Shown piece by piece: positions 47,561 to 57,606 of a stretch of 64,000 nucleotides of DNA. The first letter of the stretch is position 1. Each line of letters opens with the position of its first letter. The notes beneath the pieces are model-generated. The model saw only the letters and a list, made by a program, of their open reading frames with translations. It was not told where the DNA came from and made no database searches. Origin of the DNA: Nectonema munidae (lineage: Eukaryota; Nematomorpha; Nectonematoida; Nectonematidae); assembly GCA_030549495.1 (NCBI GenBank), contig JAUIRK010000127.1:275586-339585 (forward strand), given 5' to 3'. The position numbers and the translations under genes were made by a program.

Positions 47561-48129
47561 CGTTTTCCCGATGTTATCAAATTGGGACCCGTGCCTTGAA
47601 GGGGCCCGAGCCTGCGTGCCTCTTTCTGTATTATATGAAATACAAAATACTACTTAAAACGTAAAATGAAAAGTGATATAATCTTTCTAATAATATTAAT
47701 TCATTATACATGATGAATTTAGTAAATTATCGTTATGTCACCTCCCTTAGCAATGGCGATTTTTTTCACTTTTCAATGCACTTTTTTAAACATTTAAGTT
47801 TTCTACAGCTTCAAATTTCAAAAAAGAAATTTTATCTCTAAAATTTAAAAAAATGTTTCTAAAATCACATGAAAAAATTATTATTACAGACATCCAGCCA
47901 AAATTTATAAATTTATGTTCTAAAATTTAGTTTTTTATTACTTCAGATCTTGGAAGATTTTTGAAAGATGAACCTGATAGAAAACAATAGTTTACAACAT
48001 TTCATAATGTTTTCATTGCCTTGAGGATTTATTTAACGATGCCAATAACTTTTGAATCATGGGAAAAAGGCTTTTCAAAGCTGAAACTAATTAAAACATA
48101 ATTCAGGTGTACGGTTTCAGATGAAAGAC
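47560..48129. other. Spacer with a short GC-rich repeat
   Basis: GGGACCCGTGCCTTGAAGGG at 47583 starts a GC-rich patch resembling those at 51370 and 51825. The rest is AT-rich without a gene. Confidence 0.35.
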
Positions 48130-51100
48130 TTAACCCTAATAGTGCTTGGCAAAATTTGTCCGCTCAAGTGCTGGGGGGCGTAAGGTGCCCCCCCCCCCCT
48201 TATTTTTCTCAGATATTAATAAGTTTTTATAACTATATTTAATGTTACATATATATTTCAACTATGCTTAATTCAGTGGTGATGTCCATTTTTTATCAAA
48301 ATCAATCAAACCTGTCAAAAAATTGATTTATATTTTACAGCTCATCTCAAAAAGGAACTTTTTATTTAAATAAATAAATAAAGTTTTTTACGCATGTATA
48401 CCCATTTTCAAATATGCTGAATTCAGTGGTGATATTCATTTTTTATGAAAATCAATCAAACCTGTCAAAAAATTGATCTAAATGTGACAGCTCATCTCAA
48501 AAAGGAACTTTTTATCAAAATAAGTATATAAAGTTTTGTACACATGTATACCCATTTTCAAATATGCTGAATTCAGTGGTTATATTCATTTTTTATAAAA
48601 ATCAATCAAACCTGTCAAAAAATTGATCTAAATGTGACAGCTCATCTCAAAAAGGAACTTTTTATCTAAATAAGTATATACAATTTTTTACACATGTATA
48701 CCTATTTTCAAATATGCTGAATTCAGTGGTGATATTCATTTTTTATGAAAATCATTCAAACCTGTCAAAAAAGTGATTTACATATGACAGCTCATCTCAA
48801 AAAAGAAACTTTTTATCTAAATAATTATATAATGTTTTTTACACACATATACCCATTTTCAAGTAGGCTGTGTTTACTGGTTATATTCCTTTTTTTTTTA
48901 TAAAAAATTAGTCAAACCTGACAAAATAATTTAAATATGACAGCCCATGTCAAAATTAAAATTTTGATTCTTTTAAAGTTTTTTTATACATTTCAAGTAT
49001 GCAGAATTTAATGGTGATGTTCATTTTTTATGAAATCAATAAAACCTGTCAAAAAATCGATTAAACCTGTAAATCAATGTCAAATTTATAAACATAAAAA
49101 TAACTTCTACTTGCAGTATTTCTCTGGTAATTATTTTCTTAATTTATTTAATAAACCAATTTTAGGTGTTTAATTCACTCAAAATATTTCATTCTATAGT
49201 AACTTATGTCACTCGATAGGACCTCCATCTTTTTGGCTACAAATTCGTTATCGGCTCGTAGTCTCTACGTCATATTATAATTTACAGTATGTAATTTTGG
49301 TATTCATTCTATGATGATCCTTTCTTGGTAGCTCTTTTTTCATTAGAAATTTATATTCTTCAATGTGTGTTCGAAAATTTTTTTATAAGGATAAAATTAC
49401 TTTTTTCCTCTCTCAAAGCATTCTGATTAAAGAATCTTCGTGGTGATCTTAGACTTTTTTATCAGTATCGTGTATTTTTGATAAATCTGACGTATTCTAA
49501 ATTTTCAGATTTCCTACTCATCTTAGCTAAATGTTAATTGTAATCCTATATGATAAGCTATAGATTTAAATATTTTTCATTTGTAAAAGAGGAACTTCTT
49601 TTTCCCAGTCAAAATCTTTTTGAAGCATCTATTATATAATTAAACCACTTCCTAGTTCATTAGAACATGGTAGATCTTCCATTTAGTCAAGATACATATT
49701 TTTTTAATTATTTGTTTTGATCACATGTTCTCTTTTAAATTAGTTTTCAACTTGGTTCCTTCTCTCATACAAATTTTCAAAAGATTTTATAATACGTTTT
49801 ATTTTTTTTAATAAATATTTCATACTCAAGATGATTGTACAAAGTATTATAAGCTAAAATATACAAAAAAAAAGTATATTTTTACTATATACCTAATATG
49901 CAGCCATTTTTTGAAATTTTTTTACAAAACTGTTTTTCAGGCATACATTACTAATTCAATTGCCACTTCGAGATATTTTTTAACCGTATTATCCAAAATC
50001 CAGTACAGAAATAAAATAAGCATAGTCGATTTGGTATAAAACAGATATTTTATTTTTTTGAAATTTTTTTTGAAAACAGTATCTAGAAGTAAACCGCAAA
50101 TCGGATTAAAGCTTTCAGATATTTTAAAAACATAAATGCCAAACCTGAGTCCAAAAATGAAATCAGCATCTTCCATTTGGCATAAAAACACATATTTTAT
50201 TTAAATTTTAAAAATATTTCTGCAGACATTAGACGTAAATCGAAAATTTGATTGACACTTTTAGACATTTAAAACCTCTAAATGCAAAAAATGATTTCAG
50301 AAATAAAAATTATCATGGTCGAATTGGTATAAAAACATATATTTCATGTAAAATTAGAGAGAATATTTTGGGATATCGTTTTCAGACATAAACTGCAAAT
50401 TTGATTGACACTAGCAGTAAAACCTCTAAATGGGAAAACTGTTTTCAGAAATGAAATCATCATGATATATTTGCTATAAAAACAAATTTTAGAACTAAAC
50501 GCAAATTTAATTGATACTTATATATATTTTCAAATTCAAACTGCAAAAATTGAGTCCATAAATGAAACTAGCATGGTTGATTTGGTATAAAAACATATAT
50601 GTTGTAAAATTTGAATGAATGTTTTTGGAGACAATTTTCAGAAGTAAACCGCAAATTTGATTAATACTTATAGATATTTTCAAATCCTAAATGTAAAAAA
50701 TGAGTCCAGAAATGAAAACAGCATGACCGATTTAGTATAAAAACATATATTTTATGTAAAATTTGAAGGTATATTTTTTAGATATATTTTTGATCAATCA
50801 ATATTTTGATTGACATTTTCTAAAAATTAGCCATGATTATTGAAAAAATTAAATATATAAAGTGTTATGCGTTCCAAACTGTATATAATTATAAATTTTC
50901 AGGGTATTATATAATATAGAACCTAAGTTATAAGGTTAAGTACATATAAAGTCAAAATTTTGCTGAAAAATTTTAATTTTTTATTTTGATTGACAGTTTT
51001 GGACATGAAGGGGTCATTCAACTACCATGAAAATGGTTTCAAAAGATGCAGCTAGCGATTTTAGGAAAAGTCACAAAATTTGAAGGGATATGATTCAGCC

Positions 51101-51169
51101 AATTTTCTACAATTATTTTTTTAGTGAAGGGGGCGTTTTACGCCCCCCCCCCAGCACTAATAGGGTTAA
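48130..51169. mobile_element. TTAA-bounded non-autonomous element made of two 150-bp arrays
   Basis: TTAA flanks both ends (48130-48133 and 51166-51169). The termini are 13-bp inverted repeats with one mismatch: CCCTAATAGTGCT on the left and CCCTATTAGTGCT on the right, the size and target preference of piggyBac-type elements. Next to each terminus is a GC hairpin (48173-48193; 51129-51147). The left half holds about six 150-bp units with CAAACCTGTCAAAAAATTG and TGACAGCTCATCTC (48200-49080). The right half (about 50040-50850) holds units with GTAAACCGCAAATTTG and CAAAAAATGAGTCCAGAAA. Between and after lies unique AT-rich DNA. No transposase. Partial copies lie at 10115, 15679 and 46016. Confidence 0.85.
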
Positions 51170-51890
51170 AGTTTGGCAATAATTCTATAGAAAGCAAGAT
51201 TTCTAAAGCTATTGACTTGAAAATATTTTGAAAGATTTTGCTAATAAAAAGCTAGAAGAGTTTTTCTAAAAGAGTTTCCATATTGCCTTTAAATTTTTTT
51301 TATACTAATCATTAAATGTCTATTTTTTTATATGAAATATTAACGTCAATAAATTTTACTATGTAGAGTTTGGGTCCCGCTACCAAATTTCTAATTGGGC
51401 GCCGCAATTTCTTGCAACGGCCCTGATATGAGTTATATATAAGAATTTTTATAATGGATAATTTTTCCAATTGATGATTTCAAATATTTATGTTATGAAT
51501 ATGTATATTACGGTGTATAGGTCGACATTTTAATCCTTAAAAATCATCCCAAACATTTAGGTAGTCTTATATTACAGTAACAAATAGCGAAACTTTTGAT
51601 CTTCGGTCATATATTTATAAGTAACTAATCATAGGCTGATACCGAAAACAGCTTCGTGCAGAAACTCACCAAGAAAAAAAACTCACCTTTTTTTGAAACA
51701 ATAAAAGTATCCATATTGCCTTTAAATTTTTTTATACTAAGCATTTAATATCCATTTTTTTGGTTTGTATGTGTTTTTTATATGAAATATAAACACCGAT
51801 ACATTTTATTATGTAAAGTCGGGCCCCGCTGTCAGATTTCTAATTGGGCCTCGCATTTCCTAGCATCGGCCCTGGGTGAATGTTAGAGGG
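51170..51890 (+). repeat. Two diverged direct copies of a GC-ended repeat
   Basis: Segments of about 150-190 bp at 51275-51430 and 51700-51880 share CATATTGCCTTTAAATTTTT, a middle AT-rich part, and an end with TTTCTAATTGGGC followed by CGGCCCTG. They look like two copies of one short interspersed element; a related end is at 47583. Family unknown. Confidence 0.6.
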
Positions 51891-51898
51891 TTGCTAGT

Positions 51899-52015
51899 CA
51901 AAACGGTCAAAAACTAAAACGGCCAAAACCCCGTTTTGCCGTTTTGATTTTTGTTTTTGGCCGTTTTGGTTTTGGCCGTTTTGGTGTTGGCCGTTTTGGT
52001 TTTTGGCCGTTTTGA
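51899..52015. repeat. GGCCGTTTTG minisatellite with inverted arm
   Basis: Three to four copies of a 15-17-bp unit GGCCGTTTTGGTTTT are preceded by inverted copies (AAAACGGCCAAAACC). The block can fold into a long hairpin. No coding role seen. Confidence 0.8.
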
Positions 52016-52019
52016 TCAG

Positions 52020-52900
52020 GCACCATGTTAGAGACATAAGTTTGAGCATAAACAATAAATAATCAAATACCATCTACAATAGAATATTCGCAGTTTAAAA
52101 AGTAACTAAGCAGTTAATTTTTTTCATAATTTAGATAGGTTCCGTGCTATAATCTATTCGTGTACCGCTTAAATTACTTTACGTATCCACAGGCTAACGG
52201 TACTCATTGTTGAGAATGGCTGATTCAAATATAATAAAATAAATGGTAAAAAAAATTTATTGACCAAATTAGTAAGTTGTAGAATGGTATCTCACCTCCT
52301 CAAGGCTTCTTCAGAGTGTAAGAATAGAAATATAGGATTATATTTCCTATATAATTCAAATAAATAGCTAATATGCTTATATTTCCAAAGAAATATTCCT
52401 TTTCTTACACTCCTATTTAGTATGGTTTTTTTTTATTTTACTATTTATCTAACCGACCAACTTTATTGTGACACTTTAGCCAATAAATTCTAAGTACAAA
52501 ATAAGAAAAATACTAATAAATGTTTGAAGTGATGAGAAAAGAACTTCAAAAATACATTTTATCCATCATCTTTTTTATTTTTTTTCAGCTAGTAATCAAT
52601 ATTTACAAGACAAGCAGATAAAAGTCCAATTACAGATATGTAAATGAATGCAAACACATTTTGCAAATGAACTTTTGTTGAAAGAGAAAACCAAGTTCAA
52701 TGTCATTTTGAAAAACTAATTCAATAGCATAGGCTATACTTAAATCTATTTACGCAAAAGTAATGATAAAATACAACTTCTGTAAATTTTACTTACAAGG
52801 CCAAAAATTTACATCTTGAATATCGGCTTCGACTTTTTAAATTGATACCTCAAGATTTCATATAATGTATGCTATTTAAAATACACTAGAGATACAATGT
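52020..52900. other. Upstream region of the secreted repeat protein gene
   Basis: AT-rich DNA. No exon or element identified. Regulatory sequence for the gene at 52958 would be expected here. Confidence 0.35.
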
Positions 52901-52905
52901 AATAC

Positions 52906-52930
52906 ATATATATATAGACACATATATAAA
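52906..52930 (+). promoter_or_regulatory. Candidate TATA box
   Basis: TATATATATA at about 52906-52915 and TATATAAA at 52923-52930 lie 28 to 52 bp upstream of the ATG at 52958. The first would place transcription start near 52935-52945, giving a very short 5' UTR. Confidence 0.4.
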
Positions 52931-52957
52931 GGAAAATTGATTAAGCGCTTCTTTCAT

Positions 52958-54607
52958 ATGAAAACACTACTCATGACGCTTCTACTAATCCTTTTTATTG
53001 CTTTAACCCCATTTTTCAATTGCCAATCTTTTCATTCAATAAGCAATTTTCAACAGTTGTTAGGAAATCAAGCGCCGCAAAAAGGAACATCCTCATTTGA
53101 TTCTCAATTATCTTATCAAGTAACTCCAAATCCAAGCTCCTATCAAAGTCCCCAAGCCTATCAAAGTCCCCAAGCCTATCAAAGTCCCCAAGCCTATCAA
53201 AGTCCCCAAGCCTATCAAAGTCCCCAAGCCTATCAAAGTCCCCAATCCTATCAAAGTCCCCAATCCTATCAAGAATCTCCACAATCCTATCAAGCATCTC
53301 CACAGCCCTATCAAGCATCTCCACAATACTACCAAACTCAACCATATCAAGGTTCGTTATCTTCTATAGGATCCCCATCTTATCAAGGCCCCACTTCCTA
53401 TCAAAATTCTTTATCATCCCAAACTTCATTCCAAAATCCCTCTTTATCATCCGAAACTTCATTCCAAAATCCATTATCATCCCAAACTTCATTCCAAAAT
53501 CCGCCCTCCCAAACTTCATTCCAAAATCCCCATTTATCTTCTCAAACTTCATTCCAAAATCCCCCTTTATCTTCCCAAACTTCATTCCAAAATCCCTCTT
53601 TATCATCTCAAACTTCTTTCCAAAATCCCTCTTTATCATCTCAAACTTCATACCAAAATCCCTCTTTATCATCCCAAACTACCTACCAAGATCCTTTGTC
53701 TTCTCAGGCTTCCTATCAAACTGCTTCAACATTAAGCTCTGAACCATTCTTAACAGCTTATGAAAGTCCTCAGGCTACCGATTCCAAAAATTCGTATCAA
53801 TCAGTACAAACGTATGACGAACCTTCTTATCAAGCTTCAACGCCATACGAATCCTCTCAAAATGCATATGATGTTTCAAGTAGATCTAGTTCAATACCCA
53901 AAGTGACAAGTATTCCTATTGGAGAACAAGTGATTTCTAGAACTATTCTACCTTATGATTCATCCACAGTATATCAATCTAACAACGTTCTTTCGCCCCT
54001 AAATCAAGTTAACGCTCAGTATCTAACAAATAATTTGAACGATTTGCAGCAAAGAGGGAACGTTGAGAGCATCACTCCTCTTCAATCTTATGCAAAATTG
54101 CACCAGGCGTATTTAAATGGAAAAACAGGTGGTATAGGCGATACATCGCAGTCTATAACTAATCCTTTATCCTTTGTAAATAGTGGAAATGTGGGGAATG
54201 TGCAAAATGAAGTACAACAACAGCAAGATCTTTCCTATCAGAATCCAATTCTTTCTACTACTAATAATCAAGAACTTTATAATCAAAACTTTGTTCCTAG
54301 TCAAGTTGGAAATGGAGCGATTGGAAATATTAAACTACAATCCCATGCAGGGAAGCAAAGTTTGTATGGAAATTCTCTCCATATATCTCAAAATGGATTG
54401 AAAACCGCTCTTCAGTCGGGTTCCGATTGTAATGTTTTGTTGCCTGATAATCAAGTTTGCTTAACTAGAATTTCAACATTAATACTACAAGCATATCCCA
54501 AAGATCCCGTCAAGTACATTCAATGTTCAAATTCGCTAGCTTATCTAAGATGCTGTCCATATGGAACAGTTTTCAGCATTGAAGCTCAAGTCTGCGTTCA
54601 TTCTTAA
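52958..54607 (+). CDS. Secreted Gln/Ser/Pro/Tyr repeat protein with C-terminal chitin-binding-like domain
   Basis: A single-exon frame of 549 residues from ATG 52958, chosen because the signal peptide starts there. Residues 1-22 are hydrophobic (MKTLLMTLLLILF...) and cleavage is likely after FFNC. About eight copies of the hexapeptide YQSPQA/S follow near residues 55-105. Then come about ten copies of an SSQTSFQNPSL-type unit (about 145-250), and a Q/N/S-rich middle. The last 61 residues (489-549) carry six cysteines: C2-like spacing DC, VC, QC, RCCPYGTVF and VC. This matches the CP-x-GTVF-x-C end of peritrophin-A (CBM14) chitin-binding domains, though the first half is unusual. The protein is probably extracellular, in cuticle, a lining or an adhesive. 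The repeats are also repeated at DNA level (18-bp unit). Confidence 0.82.
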   Translation: MKTLLMTLLLILFIALTPFFNCQSFHSISNFQQLLGNQAPQKGTSSFDSQLSYQVTPNPSSYQSPQAYQSPQAYQSPQAYQSPQAYQSPQAYQSPQSYQSPQSYQESPQSYQASPQPYQASPQYYQTQPYQGSLSSIGSPSYQGPTSYQNSLSSQTSFQNPSLSSETSFQNPLSSQTSFQNPPSQTSFQNPHLSSQTSFQNPPLSSQTSFQNPSLSSQTSFQNPSLSSQTSYQNPSLSSQTTYQDPLSSQASYQTASTLSSEPFLTAYESPQATDSKNSYQSVQTYDEPSYQASTPYESSQNAYDVSSRSSSIPKVTSIPIGEQVISRTILPYDSSTVYQSNNVLSPLNQVNAQYLTNNLNDLQQRGNVESITPLQSYAKLHQAYLNGKTGGIGDTSQSITNPLSFVNSGNVGNVQNEVQQQQDLSYQNPILSTTNNQELYNQNFVPSQVGNGAIGNIKLQSHAGKQSLYGNSLHISQNGLKTALQSGSDCNVLLPDNQVCLTRISTLILQAYPKDPVKYIQCSNSLAYLRCCPYGTVFSIEAQVCVHS

Positions 54608-54668
54608 TATTTTGGGGACCTATCTATTTAGTTCATTATAACTTAGATTTCAAAACATTTTCTGATTA

Positions 54669-54674
54669 AATAAA
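54669..54674 (+). terminator. Polyadenylation signal of the secreted protein gene
   Basis: AATAAA lies 62 bp after the stop codon of the chitin-binding protein gene, with T-rich DNA downstream. Confidence 0.6.
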
Positions 54675-54699
54675 ATTATAACTGTTATTTTTCTATTTT

Positions 54700-55226
54700 T
54701 GTAGTGGCGGAAAGATGTCGGTTATACATCTTCTAATTCTTTTTTTGAGAAAACTATGAAAAAAGGAGGCTTAATGTAGGATCGAGTTATCGAAACCTAG
54801 TATCTGACCAACTTTACTCACGCCCCGAAAACTTATATAATATTTCCTTGATACTGATCAATTTATGCATAAAAGAGCCTTTATTTCTTTAATAATAATT
54901 TTCTTAGTAATTTCGGTAAATAATTTTCGTTAATAATTTTTGAATCTTGCTAAATTTTTTCATTTTGATGAACATCACATTCTCTACCCAAATCAACTCC
55001 TTGACAACATTTTACTCCCCCTCATCCCCCTCTTCAATGCACTGCCTAGATCACTCAGAAACACCACAAACTTTCTCGAATTATAATGCAACCTTTTTAA
55101 ATGAACTGAATTTCATACTTTTATTACTTTATATATGTTATATTATAACATTATTTTTGATGTAAACTGCCATACACTACAAAAGCTTCGGTTTTTGATT
55201 AATAAAATAAATTGATTGATTGATTA
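54700..55226 (+). mobile_element. LINE 3' end with (ATTG)n tail
   Basis: The right edge reads AAAGCTTCGGTTTTTGATT, then AATAAAATAA and four ATTG copies (55211-55226). A stem-loop with a UUCG loop followed by a tetramer tail is the usual 3' terminus of CR1/Jockey-group LINEs. A 72-codon frame at 54947-55165 is probably the end of ORF2 or the 3' UTR. The 5' boundary is unclear. Confidence 0.6.
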
Positions 55227-55229
55227 TAT

Positions 55230-55920
55230 CTTAATCATCGATGATTGGGCTTAATGGATGAAACTCCAAAACAATCTATACTTATGTTTATTTATATTCA
55301 TTTTTCTATTGAAGATGCCGCTTAATATTTAAAGAAAGTAAAAATTAAAGAAATATGTTAAAACATTTATAAAAATTTATAATTTCAATACAATTTCTTT
55401 AAAATAAATAGGTGATAATATTTTTTGTAAAAAATTAAGAAAAATTTAAAAACTTAAATTGAAAGCATCGCCCTTAGTTATAATCTTAATATGTTTTTTC
55501 TTGCTACTTTTGCATAACTTATTTTTTCCTGTTTTAGTCTTGACACACTCCATATGTATCCCTCTCACTACTGTGGGTATTTGTCCTGTTGCGAATCTTT
55601 ACATTGAGAGTTGAGCACAGAGTGAAATTTATTTCAAAATTAATCCTTATAAACGTAGAATATAGAACAAAAGATTCTTTCAATTCACCAGTTTTATGAA
55701 AAAAATTGTTCAAACTTCTCCTCTAGACATCTGATTAGTTGCATAATAACCTTAATTTTTATAGGTCACTCAGTTTTGAGTATCACAAAGAACCCCAACA
55801 ACCATTTGATATCAGCTTTTTTCATAGCCCAGGCATTCCCAACCGTGGCCTAAAATAAAACTCAAATCAGCAAAAATATTTTATGCACATCATTTACCAG
55901 GGTAAATAAATATGTTAGTA
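55230..55920. other. AT-rich DNA, possible hAT end
   Basis: CAGGCATTCCCAACCGTGG at 55833 resembles a hAT terminus, but no partner was found. No gene recognised. Confidence 0.35.
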
Positions 55921-56159
55921 GATACCAGGGGCGCACATCCGTAGGAGGGGGCGAGACATGCAGCCGCCTTCCTCGCTGCTTTGAAATTCCTATCAAAAAT
56001 ATTTTACAAACGATGTTAGAGCTATATAATAATAATAATAATAATCCATTGTTTCAATATGAACACAATAAGTAAGCAATGTTTATCACAGTGTCTCAAA
56101 GGACCTTGTAGTATTTTTAAGCAAACACATGTTGATGATCCATCAGATTTTTCTCATTT

Positions 56160-56345
56160 TCTGTCGCAGTGATTCTATTTCTCTTTCTGTCTCCTTCTCT
56201 GTTTTTCTCATCCGCTTTCTTTGCTAAAATCTCAATCACCTCTCTTCTCTCATCCAAGCTCTCTTCTCTCATCTAAGCTCTCTTCTCTCATCCAAGCTCT
56301 CAACCCAAGCTCTCTTCTCTTGTTTAGAGCTCTTCTATCTCTGAT
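56160..56345. repeat. CT-rich minisatellite
   Basis: About four copies of an 18-19-bp unit TCTCATCCAAGCTCTCTTC within a pyrimidine-only tract, preceded by an (AAT)n run at 56028-56045. Confidence 0.75.
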
Positions 56346-56374
56346 AGAGAAAGTAACGTAAAATGTAAAGATTT

Positions 56375-57081
56375 TATGCAGTTACACTTTTAATATCATC
56401 TGCACAAATTGATTTTGGAAACATGCATGAAAATCTTGAGAATGTGTATGTATACATGGTGCAAGCACAATAATTTGTCCTCATCTAACACTAAAGGGAT
56501 GCTTTTTTCAAATAATAAAAATGACTTGAACGAGTTTTCTTCTTTTCTTGGGATTGAATTTGTAAAATCTTTTAAATTGCTCGGTTTGATAATAATTGAT
56601 GATAAATTAAAATGGACTGCTCACGTAGAATATGTACACTATAAGTTATCATCAATAGTTGGTATGTTGAAGATTATTAAACATAAAATAAATCGTGAAG
56701 CTTTATTTATAATATATAAATCACTTTTTATTCCTCATATTTACTATAATTTAATAAACTGGGGACATACACGAAATAATGATATATATGTCTTGCAAAA
56801 GAAAGCTCTGAAGATAATAATGGACAAACCAAGAAAATTTTGCTCGGATCTCCTTTTTGTGGAAGCTGGATGTCTTAATTAAAGGGAAGGACCTGTTTTG
56901 TCCTAAACTTTGTCTTCCTTCTATTTTCAATGATTTTTTAAAGTTCAACTTCGAACTTGATAGACGTTGTCACAGATCCTGCTGTATGATGAACACAAAT
57001 TTCTTTAGAATGAAAACATCTAGGCACTATATTATGTACAAATTACCCAAATTTATCAAGTCATTATCCTTTATTAGTTAA
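56375..57081 (+). pseudogene. LINE reverse transcriptase C-terminal fragment
   Basis: The plus strand begins just after the position of the YADD motif and continues NNLSSSNTKGMLFSNN. The open segment 56409-56882 carries SFKLLGLIIIDDKLKWTAHV, YKSLFIPHIYYNLINWGH and LQKKALKIIMDK. This is the thumb and connection region of CR1/Jockey-type reverse transcriptases. A frame change near 56880 leads to FNFELDRRCHRS and a K-rich end by 57081. The catalytic core is absent. 5' truncation is the usual fate of LINE copies. Confidence 0.8.
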
Positions 57082-57084
57082 CTA

Positions 57085-57606
57085 CTCTTTTACTTACTTC
57101 AAAGTGTTTATTTATTGGGCATTTCTTAATTATAGCATAAATTGTGCTGGTTTATATTTCATTTTATTCAAATTAATCACAGAGAACAATTTAGCTTTTA
57201 AACAATTTTTGAATGATGCTGAGAAAAATGAAGTAATGCAATCTTAATTTATTGTTTGATTTATGTTTGCACAATTTTATCTTTATTTTATACCCTTTTT
57301 TGAGAGTCTAACTAACTTACACTTATTCTTATACACAAAATTCTAATACCAAGTTTTCTAACTTTAGTTCTGTTTTACATTTTTTCATTTTTTTAGGAAG
57401 AAGGAACAACTGAAAATTAATGAATGATTTTTTTCATTCAATAAAATTTCCAATTTTTTTATTGTTAATTGATATCTTTACCCCCTTTCTACACATAATT
57501 TGGAGATAGTGCGCATCTATTTGAAGTGAGAAAGAAGGAGCTATATATAAGTCCTCATTCATTATTGACGTTAAGCTTAATAGGGAGGGGGTTAAAGTTT
57601 ACATTA
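57085..57606. other. LINE 3' flank, nothing further recognised
   Basis: AT-rich DNA between the LINE fragment and the small CACTA-like element. Confidence 0.4.

Noticed and set aside
53016-53672. Antisense frames across the secreted protein gene (DRLGDFDRLG and MIKRDFGMKF repeats)
   Set aside because: They are the reverse strand of the 18-bp and 33-bp coding repeats and have no start context or domain of their own.
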